Counted from the first letter of the stretch, positions 25,066 to 34,445 are shown. The stretch is DNA of 64,000 nt from Bacteroides sp. MSB163 (GCF_036416795.1 NZ_CP143867.1:4518001-4582000); one strand, 5' to 3'. Translations and numbers: made by a program. The notes: generated by a model not told the origin, from the letters alone.

Positions 25066-25104
25066 GCACCCCTGCAAGTTGATAATACTTCACTTGCAGG
25101 GGTG
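25066..25104 (+). terminator. Hairpin after the HU-LysM gene
   Basis: A 12-bp stem (CACCCCTGCAAGT / ACTTGCAGGGGTG) with a 12-nt loop begins 12 nt after the stop. It is followed by ATTTGCTATTT, with no clean T-run, so it is a weak or stabilising structure. Confidence 0.55.
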
Positions 25105-25212
25105 ATTTGCTATTTATTCCTGTCTGCGAATTTGAAATTCTTTTCAGAAACTATTGTTAACTACTAAACTCTATGAAAGTAGTTTAATCTAATTGTTTTT
25201 TAATAAAAATTA

Positions 25213-25244
25213 GTTGGTATGGTTAATTTATTCCTGTACTTTTG
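25213..25244 (+). promoter_or_regulatory. Promoter of the Bat operon
   Basis: GTTG (25213-25216), 20 nt, TACTTTTG (25237-25244), then a leader of about 70 nt to the moxR ATG. Both boxes fit the Bacteroides consensus. Confidence 0.65.
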
Positions 25245-25318
25245 GGAGCGAAAAAAATAATTACCAGTAGCATACTGGAGAAATCAATGGAATTTAAACA
25301 ATAAAAATAATAGTATCT

Positions 25319-26314
25319 ATGGCTGAAACAATTGATATCCGCGAACTGAACGAGCGGATTGAAAGACAAAGTTCTTTTGTTACCAACCTTACTGCTGGTA
25401 TGGACCAGATCATCGTAGGACAAAAACATCTGGTAGAGTCATTGTTAATCGGTTTGCTGTCCGATGGACACGTATTATTAGAAGGTGTGCCCGGTTTGGC
25501 AAAGACATTGGCGATTAAGACGCTTGCCTCATTGATCGATGCACAATACAGTCGTGTACAGTTTACTCCCGATTTGCTGCCTGCTGACGTTATCGGTACA
25601 ATGGTTTACAGTCAGAAAGACGAAACGTTCCAAGTAAAGAAAGGACCTGTTTTTGCCAACTTCGTTTTGGCAGATGAAATTAACCGTGCTCCGGCCAAGG
25701 TACAGAGTGCTTTGCTGGAAGCGATGCAGGAACGTCAGGTAACTATTGGTACGGAAACATTCCCGTTGCCCGAACCTTTCCTTGTACTTGCTACACAGAA
25801 TCCTATTGAGCAGGAAGGTACTTATCCGCTGCCTGAAGCACAGGTGGACCGTTTCATGCTGAAAGTGGTTATCGACTATCCGAAGATGGAAGAAGAAAAA
25901 ATGATTATCCGCCAGAATATCAATGGCGATAAATTCAATGTGAAGCCTATTCTGAAAGCTCAGGAGATTATTGAAGCACGTAAAGTTGTTCGTCAGGTAT
26001 ATCTGGATGAGAAGATTGAACGCTACATTGTTGATATTGTATTTGCTACCCGTTATCCGGAGAAATATGATCTGAAGGAACTGAAAGATATGATTGGTTT
26101 CGGTGGTTCTCCCCGTGCCTCTATCAATCTGGCATTGGCTGCCCGTACTTATGCTTTCATCAAACGTCGTGGTTACGTGATTCCTGAAGATGTTCGTGCT
26201 GTGGCTCATGACGTATTGCGTCATCGTATCGGATTGACTTACGAAGCAGAGGCCAGCAACCTGACTTCTGACGAGATTATCAGCAAAATACTGAATAAGG
26301 TTGAAGTACCTTAA
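25319..26314 (+). CDS. MoxR family AAA+ ATPase of the Bat operon
   Basis: The 331-residue AAA+ protein has Walker A GVPGLAKT at residues 56-63, Walker B VLADEINRAP near 116 and sensor region ATQNPIEQEGTYPLPEAQ near 158, all classic MoxR features. MoxR ATPases act as chaperones that load or remodel partner proteins bearing von Willebrand A domains. The next gene and batA/batB encode such domains. It is the first gene after the operon promoter. A 129-bp spacer with a small hairpin separates it from the DUF58 gene, so expression of the two may differ. Confidence 0.93.
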   Translation: MAETIDIRELNERIERQSSFVTNLTAGMDQIIVGQKHLVESLLIGLLSDGHVLLEGVPGLAKTLAIKTLASLIDAQYSRVQFTPDLLPADVIGTMVYSQKDETFQVKKGPVFANFVLADEINRAPAKVQSALLEAMQERQVTIGTETFPLPEPFLVLATQNPIEQEGTYPLPEAQVDRFMLKVVIDYPKMEEEKMIIRQNINGDKFNVKPILKAQEIIEARKVVRQVYLDEKIERYIVDIVFATRYPEKYDLKELKDMIGFGGSPRASINLALAARTYAFIKRRGYVIPEDVRAVAHDVLRHRIGLTYEAEASNLTSDEIISKILNKVEVP

Positions 26315-26443
26315 TTAAGTAAGCATTTTTAAAAAGGTCTTCCGAGACCTGTTAATAAATGATGTGAACGTTTTTAAAGAATCTTGTCAACGTTTTAAAA
26401 AAACGTTGCCGGTATTTATTAACGGAATTATTTAACGATATAG

Positions 26444-27313
26444 ATGGAAACAAGTGAACTGTTAAAAAAAGTCCGTCAGATTGAAATCAAGACGCGCGGA
26501 TTATCCAACAATATCTTTGCTGGCCAGTATCATTCGGCCTTCAAGGGTAGGGGTATGGCATTTTCCGAGGTGCGCGAATATCAGTTTGGCGATGACATAC
26601 GCGACATTGACTGGAACGTGACCGCTCGCTTCAATAAGCCTTACGTGAAGGTGTTCGAAGAAGAGCGCGAGTTGACCGTTATGTTGCTGGTGGATGTTTC
26701 CGGTAGTTTGGAATTCGGTACGGTGAAACAGATGAAAAAGGATATGGTGACGGAAATAGCTGCAACTTTGGCTTTTTCGGCTATACAAAACAACGATAAA
26801 ATCGGGGTTATCTTTTTCTCTGACCGGATAGAGAAATTCATTCCGCCTAAGAAAGGGCGTAAGCATATCTTATATATTATTCGCGAACTGATTGACTTTA
26901 AAGCGGAGAGTCGGAAAACTGACATCCGGCTCGGACTGGAATATCTGACAAATGTAATGAAGCGTCGTTGTACAGCCTTCCTGTTATCCGATTTCATTGA
27001 TCAGGGGAACTTTAAGAATGCAATGACTATCGCCAACCGGAAACATGATATGGTGGCTATCCAGGTGTATGACCGCAGGGTAGAGGAACTGCCGGCTATC
27101 GGTTTGATGAAAATAAAGGATGCTGAGACCGGACATGAGCAGTGGATTGATACTTCGTCGCGTGCTGTTCGTCGTGCTCATCACGACTGGTGGGTGAATA
27201 AACAGGTGGAACTGAGCGAAACATTCACTAAGAGCAATGTCGATAATGTGTCGGTACGCACCGATCAAGACTATGTCAAAGCATTGATGAATTTGTTTGC
27301 GAAACGAAATTAA
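26444..27313 (+). CDS. DUF58 protein with von Willebrand A-like domain
   Basis: Of 289 residues, the DUF58 signature REYQFGDDIRDIDWNVTAR spans 44-62. The metal-ion-dependent adhesion site DVSGS (84-88) follows in a vWA-like domain. There is no membrane helix. In MoxR-DUF58-Bat clusters this protein is the usual partner of the MoxR ATPase. It is followed after 8 nt by the next gene. The cellular role is tied to stress and oxygen tolerance in Bacteroides by genetics of the Bat cluster; its biochemistry is unknown. Confidence 0.9.
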   Translation: METSELLKKVRQIEIKTRGLSNNIFAGQYHSAFKGRGMAFSEVREYQFGDDIRDIDWNVTARFNKPYVKVFEEERELTVMLLVDVSGSLEFGTVKQMKKDMVTEIAATLAFSAIQNNDKIGVIFFSDRIEKFIPPKKGRKHILYIIRELIDFKAESRKTDIRLGLEYLTNVMKRRCTAFLLSDFIDQGNFKNAMTIANRKHDMVAIQVYDRRVEELPAIGLMKIKDAETGHEQWIDTSSRAVRRAHHDWWVNKQVELSETFTKSNVDNVSVRTDQDYVKALMNLFAKRN

Positions 27314-27321
27314 TCGGAAAA

Positions 27322-28401
27322 ATGAAAAGATATCTATTTCTGATAACCCTATTGGGGATGTTGACTAGCAAGGCAGTGGCTCAGTCGGTAACAGTGGATG
27401 CTACCATTGACTCTCTGCAAATTTATATCGGTGACCAGGCGAAGATTAAACTTCAGGTAGCCTTGGATGCCGATAAACGGGCTATTTTCCCTGTTTATAC
27501 GGATACACTGGTAAGTGGTGTGGAGATTATAGATGTTGCAAAGCCAGATACGCAGTATATAAATGATGATAAACGAATGCTGATTACGCAGGAGTATACT
27601 GTTACATCATTCGACTCGGCATTGTATTATCTGCCACCGATGGAAGTATTGGTGGATAATAAGGCATATCGTTCGAAGGCATTGGCACTGAAGGTATATT
27701 CGATGAATGTGCCATTGGATCCTGAGAATCCAGAACAGTTTTTTGGTCCGAAGACAGTAATGCAGCCTCCTTTTGTGTGGGAAGACTGGTATGGGATTAT
27801 TACCTGTGGCATATTGCTTATTCCGATTGCGTTATTACTTATCTATCTGATCATGCGTATCTGTGACAATAAACCTATCATCCGTAAGGTAAAGGTTGAA
27901 CCGAAGTTACCTCCGCATCAGATGGCGATGAAAGAAATAGAGCGTATCAAAGGGGAAAAAGTATGGCAAAAGGGACAGTCGAAGGAGTATTACACGGAAT
28001 TGACAGATACTTTGCGTACGTATATTAAAGAGCGTTTTGGTTTCAATGCCTTGGAAATGACCTCTTCGGAGATTATAGAAAAGCTGCTTGAAATGCAAGA
28101 TAAAGAAGCTATTGCAGATTTACGTTCTCTTTTTGAGACTGCCGATTTGGTGAAGTTTGCTAAGCATAATCCGTTGATGAACGAAAATGATGCGAATCTG
28201 ATCAATGCCATTGAATTTATCAATGAAACCAAGGAGAAAGAAGTGGAGAATGCAAAACCGCAACCCACTGAAATTACCATCATTGAGAAACGTTCATTGC
28301 GTACTAAAATATTGCTGGGCATAGGCATCGTAGTTTTATCGGTTGCCTTGATTGGTTCGTTCGTTTATATTGGAATGCAGTTATACAATTATTTTGCATG
28401 A
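27322..28401 (+). CDS. BatD-like membrane protein of the Bat operon
   Basis: The 359-residue product has a signal peptide (MKRYLFLITLLGMLTSKAVA, then QS), a periplasmic beta domain resembling the first part of BatD, a membrane helix (about 157-178), a cytoplasmic helical domain (about 190-300) and a second helix near 332-354. It fits the small BatD/DUF4381-type protein found between DUF58 and batA in Bacteroides. I infer a scaffold role in the membrane complex; no catalytic motif is visible. Confidence 0.8.
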   Translation: MKRYLFLITLLGMLTSKAVAQSVTVDATIDSLQIYIGDQAKIKLQVALDADKRAIFPVYTDTLVSGVEIIDVAKPDTQYINDDKRMLITQEYTVTSFDSALYYLPPMEVLVDNKAYRSKALALKVYSMNVPLDPENPEQFFGPKTVMQPPFVWEDWYGIITCGILLIPIALLLIYLIMRICDNKPIIRKVKVEPKLPPHQMAMKEIERIKGEKVWQKGQSKEYYTELTDTLRTYIKERFGFNALEMTSSEIIEKLLEMQDKEAIADLRSLFETADLVKFAKHNPLMNENDANLINAIEFINETKEKEVENAKPQPTEITIIEKRSLRTKILLGIGIVVLSVALIGSFVYIGMQLYNYFA

Positions 28402-28430
28402 TAGCAGAATTTAAGGGTAACTCCAATCTT

Positions 28431-28456
28431 AAATTGTAAATTGTTAAATAGTAAAT
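28431..28456 (+). repeat. AATTGTAAATT leader repeat, copy 2
   Basis: AAATTGTAAATTGTTAAATA... sits directly before the batA ATG (28460). Compare 12479-12504 and 29454-29479. Confidence 0.5.
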
Positions 28457-28459
28457 ACA

Positions 28460-29443
28460 ATGGTTTTTGCCAATATTGAATATTTGTTTTTGCTGCTGTT
28501 GCTTATACCTTATATAGTATGGTATATCATGAGGCGGAGGAATAATGAAGCTACACTTCAGATTTCGGATGCTCGTGTATATGCTCATACGCCGAAGAGC
28601 TATAAGAACTATTTGTTGCATGTGCCTTTTATGTTACGGATTATTGCCTTGGCATTGATTATCGTAGTGTTGGCGCGTCCTCAAACTACTAATAGCTGGC
28701 AAAACAGTGAAATTGAAGGTATAGATATTATGATGGCCATTGACGTATCTACCAGTATGCTGGCAGAGGACTTGAAACCGAATCGTCTGGAAGCAGCTAA
28801 AGATGTGGCTGCGGAGTTTATCAATGGTCGGCCCAATGATAATATCGGTATAACTTTATTTGCCGGTGAAAGTTTTACGCAATGTCCGTTGACAGTGGAT
28901 CATGCAGTGCTTCTGAATCTGTTTCAAGGCATTAAGTGTGGTATTATTGAAGATGGAACAGCAGTCGGTATGGGTATTGCTAATGCGGTTACTCGCTTGA
29001 AAGATAGTAAAGCGAAGTCTAAAGTAATCATTCTGTTGACGGATGGTACAAATAATAAAGGAGATATATCTCCGCTGACTGCGGCAGAAATAGCTAAGAG
29101 TTTTGGTATCCGGGTTTATACAATTGGTGTAGGTACGAACGGAATGGCTCCGTATCCTTATCCGGTGGGTAACACTGTGCAGTATGTCAATATGCCGGTG
29201 GAGATTGATGAAAAGACACTGACGCAGATTGCGGCTACCACAGAAGGTAATTATTTCCGTGCCACCAGTAATTCTAAGCTGAAAGAGGTATATGAGGAGA
29301 TTGATAAGTTGGAGAAAACCAAGTTGAATGTGAAGGAATACAGCAAGCGCCAGGAAGAATACCGTTGGTTTGCTTTGGCGGCATTCTTGTGCGTGTTACT
29401 TGAAGTATTGCTTCGTAATTCTATCTTGAAGAAGATACCTTAA
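28460..29443 (+). CDS. batA: Aerotolerance protein BatA
   Basis: The 327-residue inner-membrane protein has two N-terminal helices (about 8-24 and 58-73), a von Willebrand A domain with the metal site DVSTS at residues 95-99, and a C-terminal helix (about 305-320). The vWA domain is expected on the periplasmic side. BatA pairs with BatB in the Bacteroides aerotolerance complex; in B. fragilis the cluster is linked to survival in air. BatA and BatB share domain order, suggesting an old duplication. Confidence 0.93.
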   Translation: MVFANIEYLFLLLLLIPYIVWYIMRRRNNEATLQISDARVYAHTPKSYKNYLLHVPFMLRIIALALIIVVLARPQTTNSWQNSEIEGIDIMMAIDVSTSMLAEDLKPNRLEAAKDVAAEFINGRPNDNIGITLFAGESFTQCPLTVDHAVLLNLFQGIKCGIIEDGTAVGMGIANAVTRLKDSKAKSKVIILLTDGTNNKGDISPLTAAEIAKSFGIRVYTIGVGTNGMAPYPYPVGNTVQYVNMPVEIDEKTLTQIAATTEGNYFRATSNSKLKEVYEEIDKLEKTKLNVKEYSKRQEEYRWFALAAFLCVLLEVLLRNSILKKIP

Positions 29444-29453
29444 AACAATGCAT

Positions 29454-29479
29454 TAATTGTAAATTACTAAATTGTACAT
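29454..29479 (+). repeat. AATTGTAAATT leader repeat, copy 3
   Basis: TAATTGTAAATTACTAAATT... lies in the 42-nt spacer between batA and batB, ending 6 nt before the batB start. Confidence 0.5.
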
Positions 29480-29485
29480 AGAAAG

Positions 29486-30532
29486 ATGTTTCGATTTGAA
29501 GAACCTACATATTTATACCTGTTGCTTCTGTTGCCTTTCTTGGCGGCTTTCTACCTGTACTCCAATTATCGGAGACGGAAAGCGATCCGCAAGTTTGGCG
29601 ACCCGGTGCTAATGGCACAGTTGATGCCGGATGTATCTAAATATCGTCCGGATGTGAAGTTTTGGCTGGTGTTTGCTGCAATCGGACTGTTTGCTGTATT
29701 GCTGGCACGTCCGCAGTTTGGCTCTAAGTTGGAGACTGTGAAGCGTCAGGGAGTAGAGGTAATGATTGCGTTGGATATTTCTAACTCTATGTTGGCACAA
29801 GATGTACAACCCAGTCGTCTGGAGAAGGCCAAGAGACTGGTAGCACAATTGGTTGACAAGATGGAGAATGATAAGGTAGGTATGATTGTGTTTGCCGGTG
29901 ATGCCTTTACACAGTTGCCTATTACAAGCGATTATATTTCTGCCAAGATGTTTTTGGAATCTATTAATCCGTCGTTGATATCCAAGCAGGGTACGGCTAT
30001 CGGTGCAGCTATTAATCTGGCTACCCGCAGTTTTACACCCCAGGAAGGAGTAGGGCGTGCCGTCATCGTTATTACTGACGGTGAAAACCATGAAGGCGGA
30101 GCTGTGGAAGCTGCCAAGGCTGCTGCAGATAAAGGTATTCAAGTCAGTGTTCTGGGGGTGGGTATGCCTGATGGTGCACCTATTCCCGTAGAAGGAACCA
30201 ATGATTTCCGCCGTGACCGTGACGGAAATGTGGTTGTAACCCGCTTGAATGAGCAGATGTGTCAGGAAATAGCTCAGGCAGGAGATGGGATTTATGTGCG
30301 TGTAGACAATTCAAATGCTGCGCAAAAGGCAATTGCTCAAGAAATTAATAAAATGGCGAAAGCGGATGTGGAAACACAGGTTTATACAGAGTTCAACGAA
30401 CAATTCCAGGCTGTTGCATGGATTATATTGTTACTGTTGTTGGCTGAAATGCTGATTTTGGAACGTAAAAACCCATTATTCCGTAATATCCATCTGTTTA
30501 AAAAGGAAGAAAGGTATGATGATGAGAAATAG
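29486..30532 (+). CDS. batB: Aerotolerance protein BatB
   Basis: The 348-residue paralogue of BatA has N-terminal helices (about 8-26 and 58-74), a vWA domain with MIDAS DISNS at 97-101 and the conserved TDGENHEGG loop near 196, then a C-terminal helix (about 310-327) and a charged tail. It overlaps batC by 17 nt. The complete MIDAS suggests that it binds a divalent metal and a protein partner. Confidence 0.93.
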   Translation: MFRFEEPTYLYLLLLLPFLAAFYLYSNYRRRKAIRKFGDPVLMAQLMPDVSKYRPDVKFWLVFAAIGLFAVLLARPQFGSKLETVKRQGVEVMIALDISNSMLAQDVQPSRLEKAKRLVAQLVDKMENDKVGMIVFAGDAFTQLPITSDYISAKMFLESINPSLISKQGTAIGAAINLATRSFTPQEGVGRAVIVITDGENHEGGAVEAAKAAADKGIQVSVLGVGMPDGAPIPVEGTNDFRRDRDGNVVVTRLNEQMCQEIAQAGDGIYVRVDNSNAAQKAIAQEINKMAKADVETQVYTEFNEQFQAVAWIILLLLLAEMLILERKNPLFRNIHLFKKEERYDDEK

Positions 30533-31232
30533 GACTATCGGAATAATCTTGCTGCTACTGACGGCTATTTCAGTTTCTGCACAGAAAGCGGAACGCGACT
30601 ATATTCGTAAGGGAAACCGTGCTTATAAAGATAGTACGTATGTAAATGCTGAAGTGAATTATCGGAAAGCTATTGATGTGAATCCGAAGTCAACGATATC
30701 CATGTATAATCTGGGTAATACGCTTATGCAACAGAATAAGTTGCAGGAGGCTATGGAGCAGTTTGTTGCTGCCACAAAAATGGAGAAAGATAAGGGTAAT
30801 CTTGCTCAAATCTATCATAATATGGGAGTAATATTCCACTCCGGTAAGGATTATGCCAAAGCTGTGGAAGCATACAAAGAGTCGCTACGTAATAATCCGA
30901 AAGATAACGAGACGCGTTATAACTTGGCTTTGGCTCAGAAAATGCTGAAAGATCAGGAACAGAATCAGCAGAATCAAGATCAAAACCAAGATCAGAATCA
31001 GGATAAAAAGGATCAGGAAAAAGAACAAGATAAAGACAAAAAAGACCAAAATCAACAAGATCAGCAGAATCAGGATCAACAGCAGCAACCTCCTCAGCCA
31101 CAAGAAAATCAGATGTCAAAGGAAAATGCTGAACAACTTTTGAAGTCGGTGATGCAGGATGAGAAAGATGTACAGGATAAGGTGAAGAAACAGCAAGTTA
31201 TCCAAGGTGGTCGTTTGGAAAAGGATTGGTAA
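30516..31232 (+). CDS. batC: Aerotolerance protein BatC (TPR)
   Basis: The 238-residue secreted or membrane-anchored protein has an N-terminal hydrophobic segment (about 6-22, ending SVSAQ) and about three tetratricopeptide repeats (about 27-145, with NAEVNYRKAIDVNPKSTISM). An extreme low-complexity region of Gln, Asp, Asn and Lys follows (about 148-205), then a helical tail. Three Met codons in a row start the frame inside batB. TPRs suggest a scaffold for the BatA/BatB complex. The QD-rich stretch is discussed under findings. Confidence 0.9.
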   Translation: MMMRNRTIGIILLLLTAISVSAQKAERDYIRKGNRAYKDSTYVNAEVNYRKAIDVNPKSTISMYNLGNTLMQQNKLQEAMEQFVAATKMEKDKGNLAQIYHNMGVIFHSGKDYAKAVEAYKESLRNNPKDNETRYNLALAQKMLKDQEQNQQNQDQNQDQNQDKKDQEKEQDKDKKDQNQQDQQNQDQQQQPPQPQENQMSKENAEQLLKSVMQDEKDVQDKVKKQQVIQGGRLEKDW

Positions 31233-31254
31233 ATAATAAAAGATACGATAATAT

Positions 31255-33099
31255 ATGAGAAAATTAATTTTCTTATGGATAGCACTGGTAGTAGTCAGTC
31301 TGCAAGCTTTGGCTAATGACAAGGTGTCATTTACCGCATCAGCTCCTGATGCTGTAGCGGTGGGTGACCAGTTCAGACTGGCATATACAGTGACTACACA
31401 GAAGGTGAGAGATTTCCGTGCTCCCTCTATTAAGGGATTTGACGTACTGATGGGACCCAGTCGCTCTCAGCAAAGTAGTATGCAAATAGTTAATGGGGTA
31501 TCGACCTCAACCAGCAGTAATACTTTCACTTATATACTGATGGCTACTGCTGAAGGTAGTTTCACAATTCCAGGAGCTACAATTACAGCAGATGGTAATC
31601 AGATGGTTTCTAATTCTGTGCAGATCAAGGTTCTGCCAGCAGATCAGGCCGGAGCAACTTCTTCAGGCGGAGGTAATGGTAGCCAGCAGGGCAATACCAG
31701 CCGTGCTTCTTCAGGAGCTTCTGTTTCCAATCAGGACCTCTTTATTTTGCCTACTATTAGTAAGACCAATGTGTATGAACAAGAAGCATTCTTGCTGACT
31801 TATAAAATTTATACTCTGGTTGACCTCCGCGGCTTTGACAATGTGAAACTTCCTGATTTTAAGGGATTTCATTCACAGGAAGTAGAACTTCCGGGTGATA
31901 GAAAATGGAGCTTGGAACATTATAAGGGACGGAATTATCAAACTACTGTTTACCGGCAATTTGTGCTGTTTCCGCAGCAGTCTGGTAATTTGACTATTGA
32001 TCCGGCACGTTTTGATGCTTCTATTGCTAAAGCTACTCATGTATCTGATCCGTTTGAAGCTTTCTTTAATGGTGGCAGTAACTACATTGAGGTCAAAAAG
32101 ACATTGATGACACCGAAACTAACTGTAGATGTAAAACCCTTACCAGGCGATAAACCTGCTGATTTTTCCGGTGGAGTGGGAGAGTTTAGCATTTCTTCTT
32201 CCATTAATAGTACTAATGTAAAGACAAACGATGCTGTAACTGTTAAACTCGTCATTTCCGGTACAGGCAATTTGAAGTTAATCGGTGATCCTGAGGTGAA
32301 ATTCCCAGATGACTTCGAGGTATATGACCCTAAAGTTGATAATAAATTCAGGCTGACAAGTGCAGGACTTTCGGGTAGTAAGGTTATTGAATATCTGGCT
32401 ATTCCACGCAATGCCGGAACATTTAAAATACCAGCGGTGAAATTCAGCTATTTCGATATCAAATCCCGTACTTATAAGATATTGACTACCGAAGAGTATG
32501 AATTGCATGTAGAGAAAGGTGAAGGAAATGCAGCGCAAACTATTGCTAACTTTACGAATAAAGAGGATTTGAAAGTCTTGAATGAGGATATTCGCTTCAT
32601 CAAGCAAAATGATGTGACGCTTTCTCAAACGGGAGACTTCTTCTTTGACTCTATGTTGTACTGGTTGCTCTATTTAGTACCTAGCGTTGCGTTTATCATT
32701 TTCTTTGTCATTTACCGTAAGCAGATAGCTGCTAATGCTAACGTTGCGAAAATGCGTACGAAAAAGGCAAATAAGGTTGCTGTTAAACGTATGAAGTTAG
32801 CTGGTAAGTTGTTAGCTGAGAATAAAAAAGATGTTTTCTATGACGAAGTATTGAAGGCTCTTTGGGGATATATAAGCGATAAATTGAATATTCCGGTTTC
32901 TCGACTTTCAAAAGATAATATTGAAGAGGAACTTCGTAAATATGGAGTGGAGGATGCTTTGATTAAAGAATTCCTGACTGCATTGAATGATTGTGAGTTT
33001 GCTCGTTTTGCTCCTGGCGATGATAACCAGGCTATGGATAAAGTCTATTCGGCTTCATTAGCAGTAATAAGTAAAATGGAGAATTCGATTAAACATTAA
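31255..33099 (+). CDS. batD: Aerotolerance protein BatD
   Basis: The 614-residue protein has a signal peptide (ends SLQALA, then ND), a long periplasmic region with two or three immunoglobulin-like beta domains (about 22-440) interrupted by a Gly/Ser/Gln linker near 140-155, one membrane helix (about 467-487, YLVPSVAFIIFFVIY), and a cytoplasmic helical domain. It fits the BatD/DUF6034-like family by position and architecture. It starts 22 nt after batC. Confidence 0.92.
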   Translation: MRKLIFLWIALVVVSLQALANDKVSFTASAPDAVAVGDQFRLAYTVTTQKVRDFRAPSIKGFDVLMGPSRSQQSSMQIVNGVSTSTSSNTFTYILMATAEGSFTIPGATITADGNQMVSNSVQIKVLPADQAGATSSGGGNGSQQGNTSRASSGASVSNQDLFILPTISKTNVYEQEAFLLTYKIYTLVDLRGFDNVKLPDFKGFHSQEVELPGDRKWSLEHYKGRNYQTTVYRQFVLFPQQSGNLTIDPARFDASIAKATHVSDPFEAFFNGGSNYIEVKKTLMTPKLTVDVKPLPGDKPADFSGGVGEFSISSSINSTNVKTNDAVTVKLVISGTGNLKLIGDPEVKFPDDFEVYDPKVDNKFRLTSAGLSGSKVIEYLAIPRNAGTFKIPAVKFSYFDIKSRTYKILTTEEYELHVEKGEGNAAQTIANFTNKEDLKVLNEDIRFIKQNDVTLSQTGDFFFDSMLYWLLYLVPSVAFIIFFVIYRKQIAANANVAKMRTKKANKVAVKRMKLAGKLLAENKKDVFYDEVLKALWGYISDKLNIPVSRLSKDNIEEELRKYGVEDALIKEFLTALNDCEFARFAPGDDNQAMDKVYSASLAVISKMENSIKH

Positions 33100-33111
33100 T
33101 TAGGAGGTTAT

Positions 33112-33951
33112 ATGATGAAAAAAATATTGTTTTTTACTTTTGTTGGCCTGTTAATGGCATTGACCTCTTTTGGACAGACTGCATCGGATACATTACAACA
33201 AGCGAATGATTCGGTAACAATAGGTTCACACACTGAATTTTCAGCTGCTGCGCAAGCGAACAGTGTGACAAAAGCAGAAGGAGATAGCGCATATGTGAAG
33301 AATGATTATGCCTCTGCTATTCAGATATATGAAGCTCTGCTGAAAGAAGGAGAAGCGGCTGAGGTATACTATAACTTAGGAAATAGCTACTATAAGGCTG
33401 ATGATATAGCAAAAGCCATTTTAAATTATGAGCGTGCACTTTTAATACAGCCAGGCAATGCTGATATTCGGGCTAATTTGGAGATTGCTCGTGCAAAAAC
33501 AATTGATAAAGTGATTCCCGTACCCGAGGTTTTCTTTGTATCTTGGACGAAATCATTGATTAATTGTTTGAGTGTGGATGCTTGGGCAAAGGTAGGCGTT
33601 GTTTGTTTCTTTTTGTTGCTTGCATCTCTTTACTTCTTCTTCTTTTCCAAGCAAATCGTGTGGAAGAAAATAGGATTTATTGCAGGGATAGTATTTCTGG
33701 TGTTAGTTATATTAGCGAATGTCTTTGCTTTTCAACAAAAAAATGAGCTATTGAATCGTAACAATGCTATCGTACTAACTCCAAGTGTAACAGTACGTAG
33801 TACTCCGAGTGAAAGTGGCACCAGTTTGTTCATATTGCATGAGGGACGGAAGGTTGAAATTAAAGATAACTCCATGCGTGAATGGAAAGAAATCCGCTTA
33901 GAGGATGGTAAAGTAGGATGGGTACCTGCGGCATCTGTTGAAGTTATCTGA
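33112..33951 (+). CDS. batE: Aerotolerance protein BatE (TPR and SH3 domains)
   Basis: The 279-residue protein has a signal peptide (ends TSFGQ), TPR repeats (about 60-128, AEVYYNLGNSYYKADDIAKA), two membrane helices (about 163-180 and 189-205) and a C-terminal bacterial SH3 domain (about 222-278, VTVRSTPSESGTSLFILHEG). It is the last gene of the operon, and a strong terminator follows. SH3b domains often bind peptide or cell-wall ligands. Confidence 0.92.
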   Translation: MMKKILFFTFVGLLMALTSFGQTASDTLQQANDSVTIGSHTEFSAAAQANSVTKAEGDSAYVKNDYASAIQIYEALLKEGEAAEVYYNLGNSYYKADDIAKAILNYERALLIQPGNADIRANLEIARAKTIDKVIPVPEVFFVSWTKSLINCLSVDAWAKVGVVCFFLLLASLYFFFFSKQIVWKKIGFIAGIVFLVLVILANVFAFQQKNELLNRNNAIVLTPSVTVRSTPSESGTSLFILHEGRKVEIKDNSMREWKEIRLEDGKVGWVPAASVEVI

Positions 33952-33991
33952 TTGATAGATATAATTCTTTCATAATAAGATAGTTAATAAT

Positions 33992-34052
33992 AAAAAGAAG
34001 CCTGTTGAAAGGGAAAATACAAATCTCCTTTTGACAGGCTTCTTTATTTTTA
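33992..34052 (+). terminator. Terminator of the Bat operon
   Basis: A long stem (AAAGAAGCCTGTTGAAAGG against CCTTTTGACAGGCTTCTTT, with one mismatch) is followed by ATTTTTAT. It can also work in the other direction, but no minus-strand gene ends here. Confidence 0.8.
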
Positions 34053-34153
34053 TAAAAAAGACACTGAAATAGTTTGTTTTATCTTTTTTTTTCCTTAAGT
34101 TTATAGCGTGATAAGTGAAACTCACAGAGTTATTAACCATTAAATTTATAAAT

Positions 34154-34426
34154 ATGAGAACAATAACATTTAATGAACTTCGCAGAATTAAAGATTCATT
34201 ACCTACTGGTAGTATGCATAGAATAGCCGATGAGCTCGGATTGAACGTTGATACGGTTAGAAACTTTTTTGGCGGTCACAATTTTAAAGAGGGTAAGAGT
34301 GTTGGGATACATTTAGAACCTGGTCCGGATGGTGGGTTGGTTATGTTGGATGATACTACCGTCCTTGATAGAGCTCTAAAAATTCTAGATGAAATGAATG
34401 CCAGTGCTGAGCCTGTTCGAGCTTAA
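34154..34426 (+). CDS. Small helix-turn-helix DNA-binding protein
   Basis: The 90-residue protein has a predicted HTH around residues 15-35 (MHRIADELGLNVDTVRNFFG), then a short beta segment (GIHLEPGPDGGLVMLDDTT). I started at MRTITFNELRR, not at the upstream in-frame ATG at 34115, because the family begins here and the upstream codons look like leader. It resembles a conserved single-domain Bacteroidales protein of unknown role; the tail may mediate dimer formation. It lies between two terminators, so it is monocistronic. Confidence 0.75.
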   Translation: MRTITFNELRRIKDSLPTGSMHRIADELGLNVDTVRNFFGGHNFKEGKSVGIHLEPGPDGGLVMLDDTTVLDRALKILDEMNASAEPVRA

Positions 34427-34445
34427 GAAAAGAAAGTTATAAATG

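Noticed and set aside
30751..31119. Minus-strand frame opposite batC
   Set aside because: It mirrors the Gln/Asp-rich codons of batC and has no features of its own.
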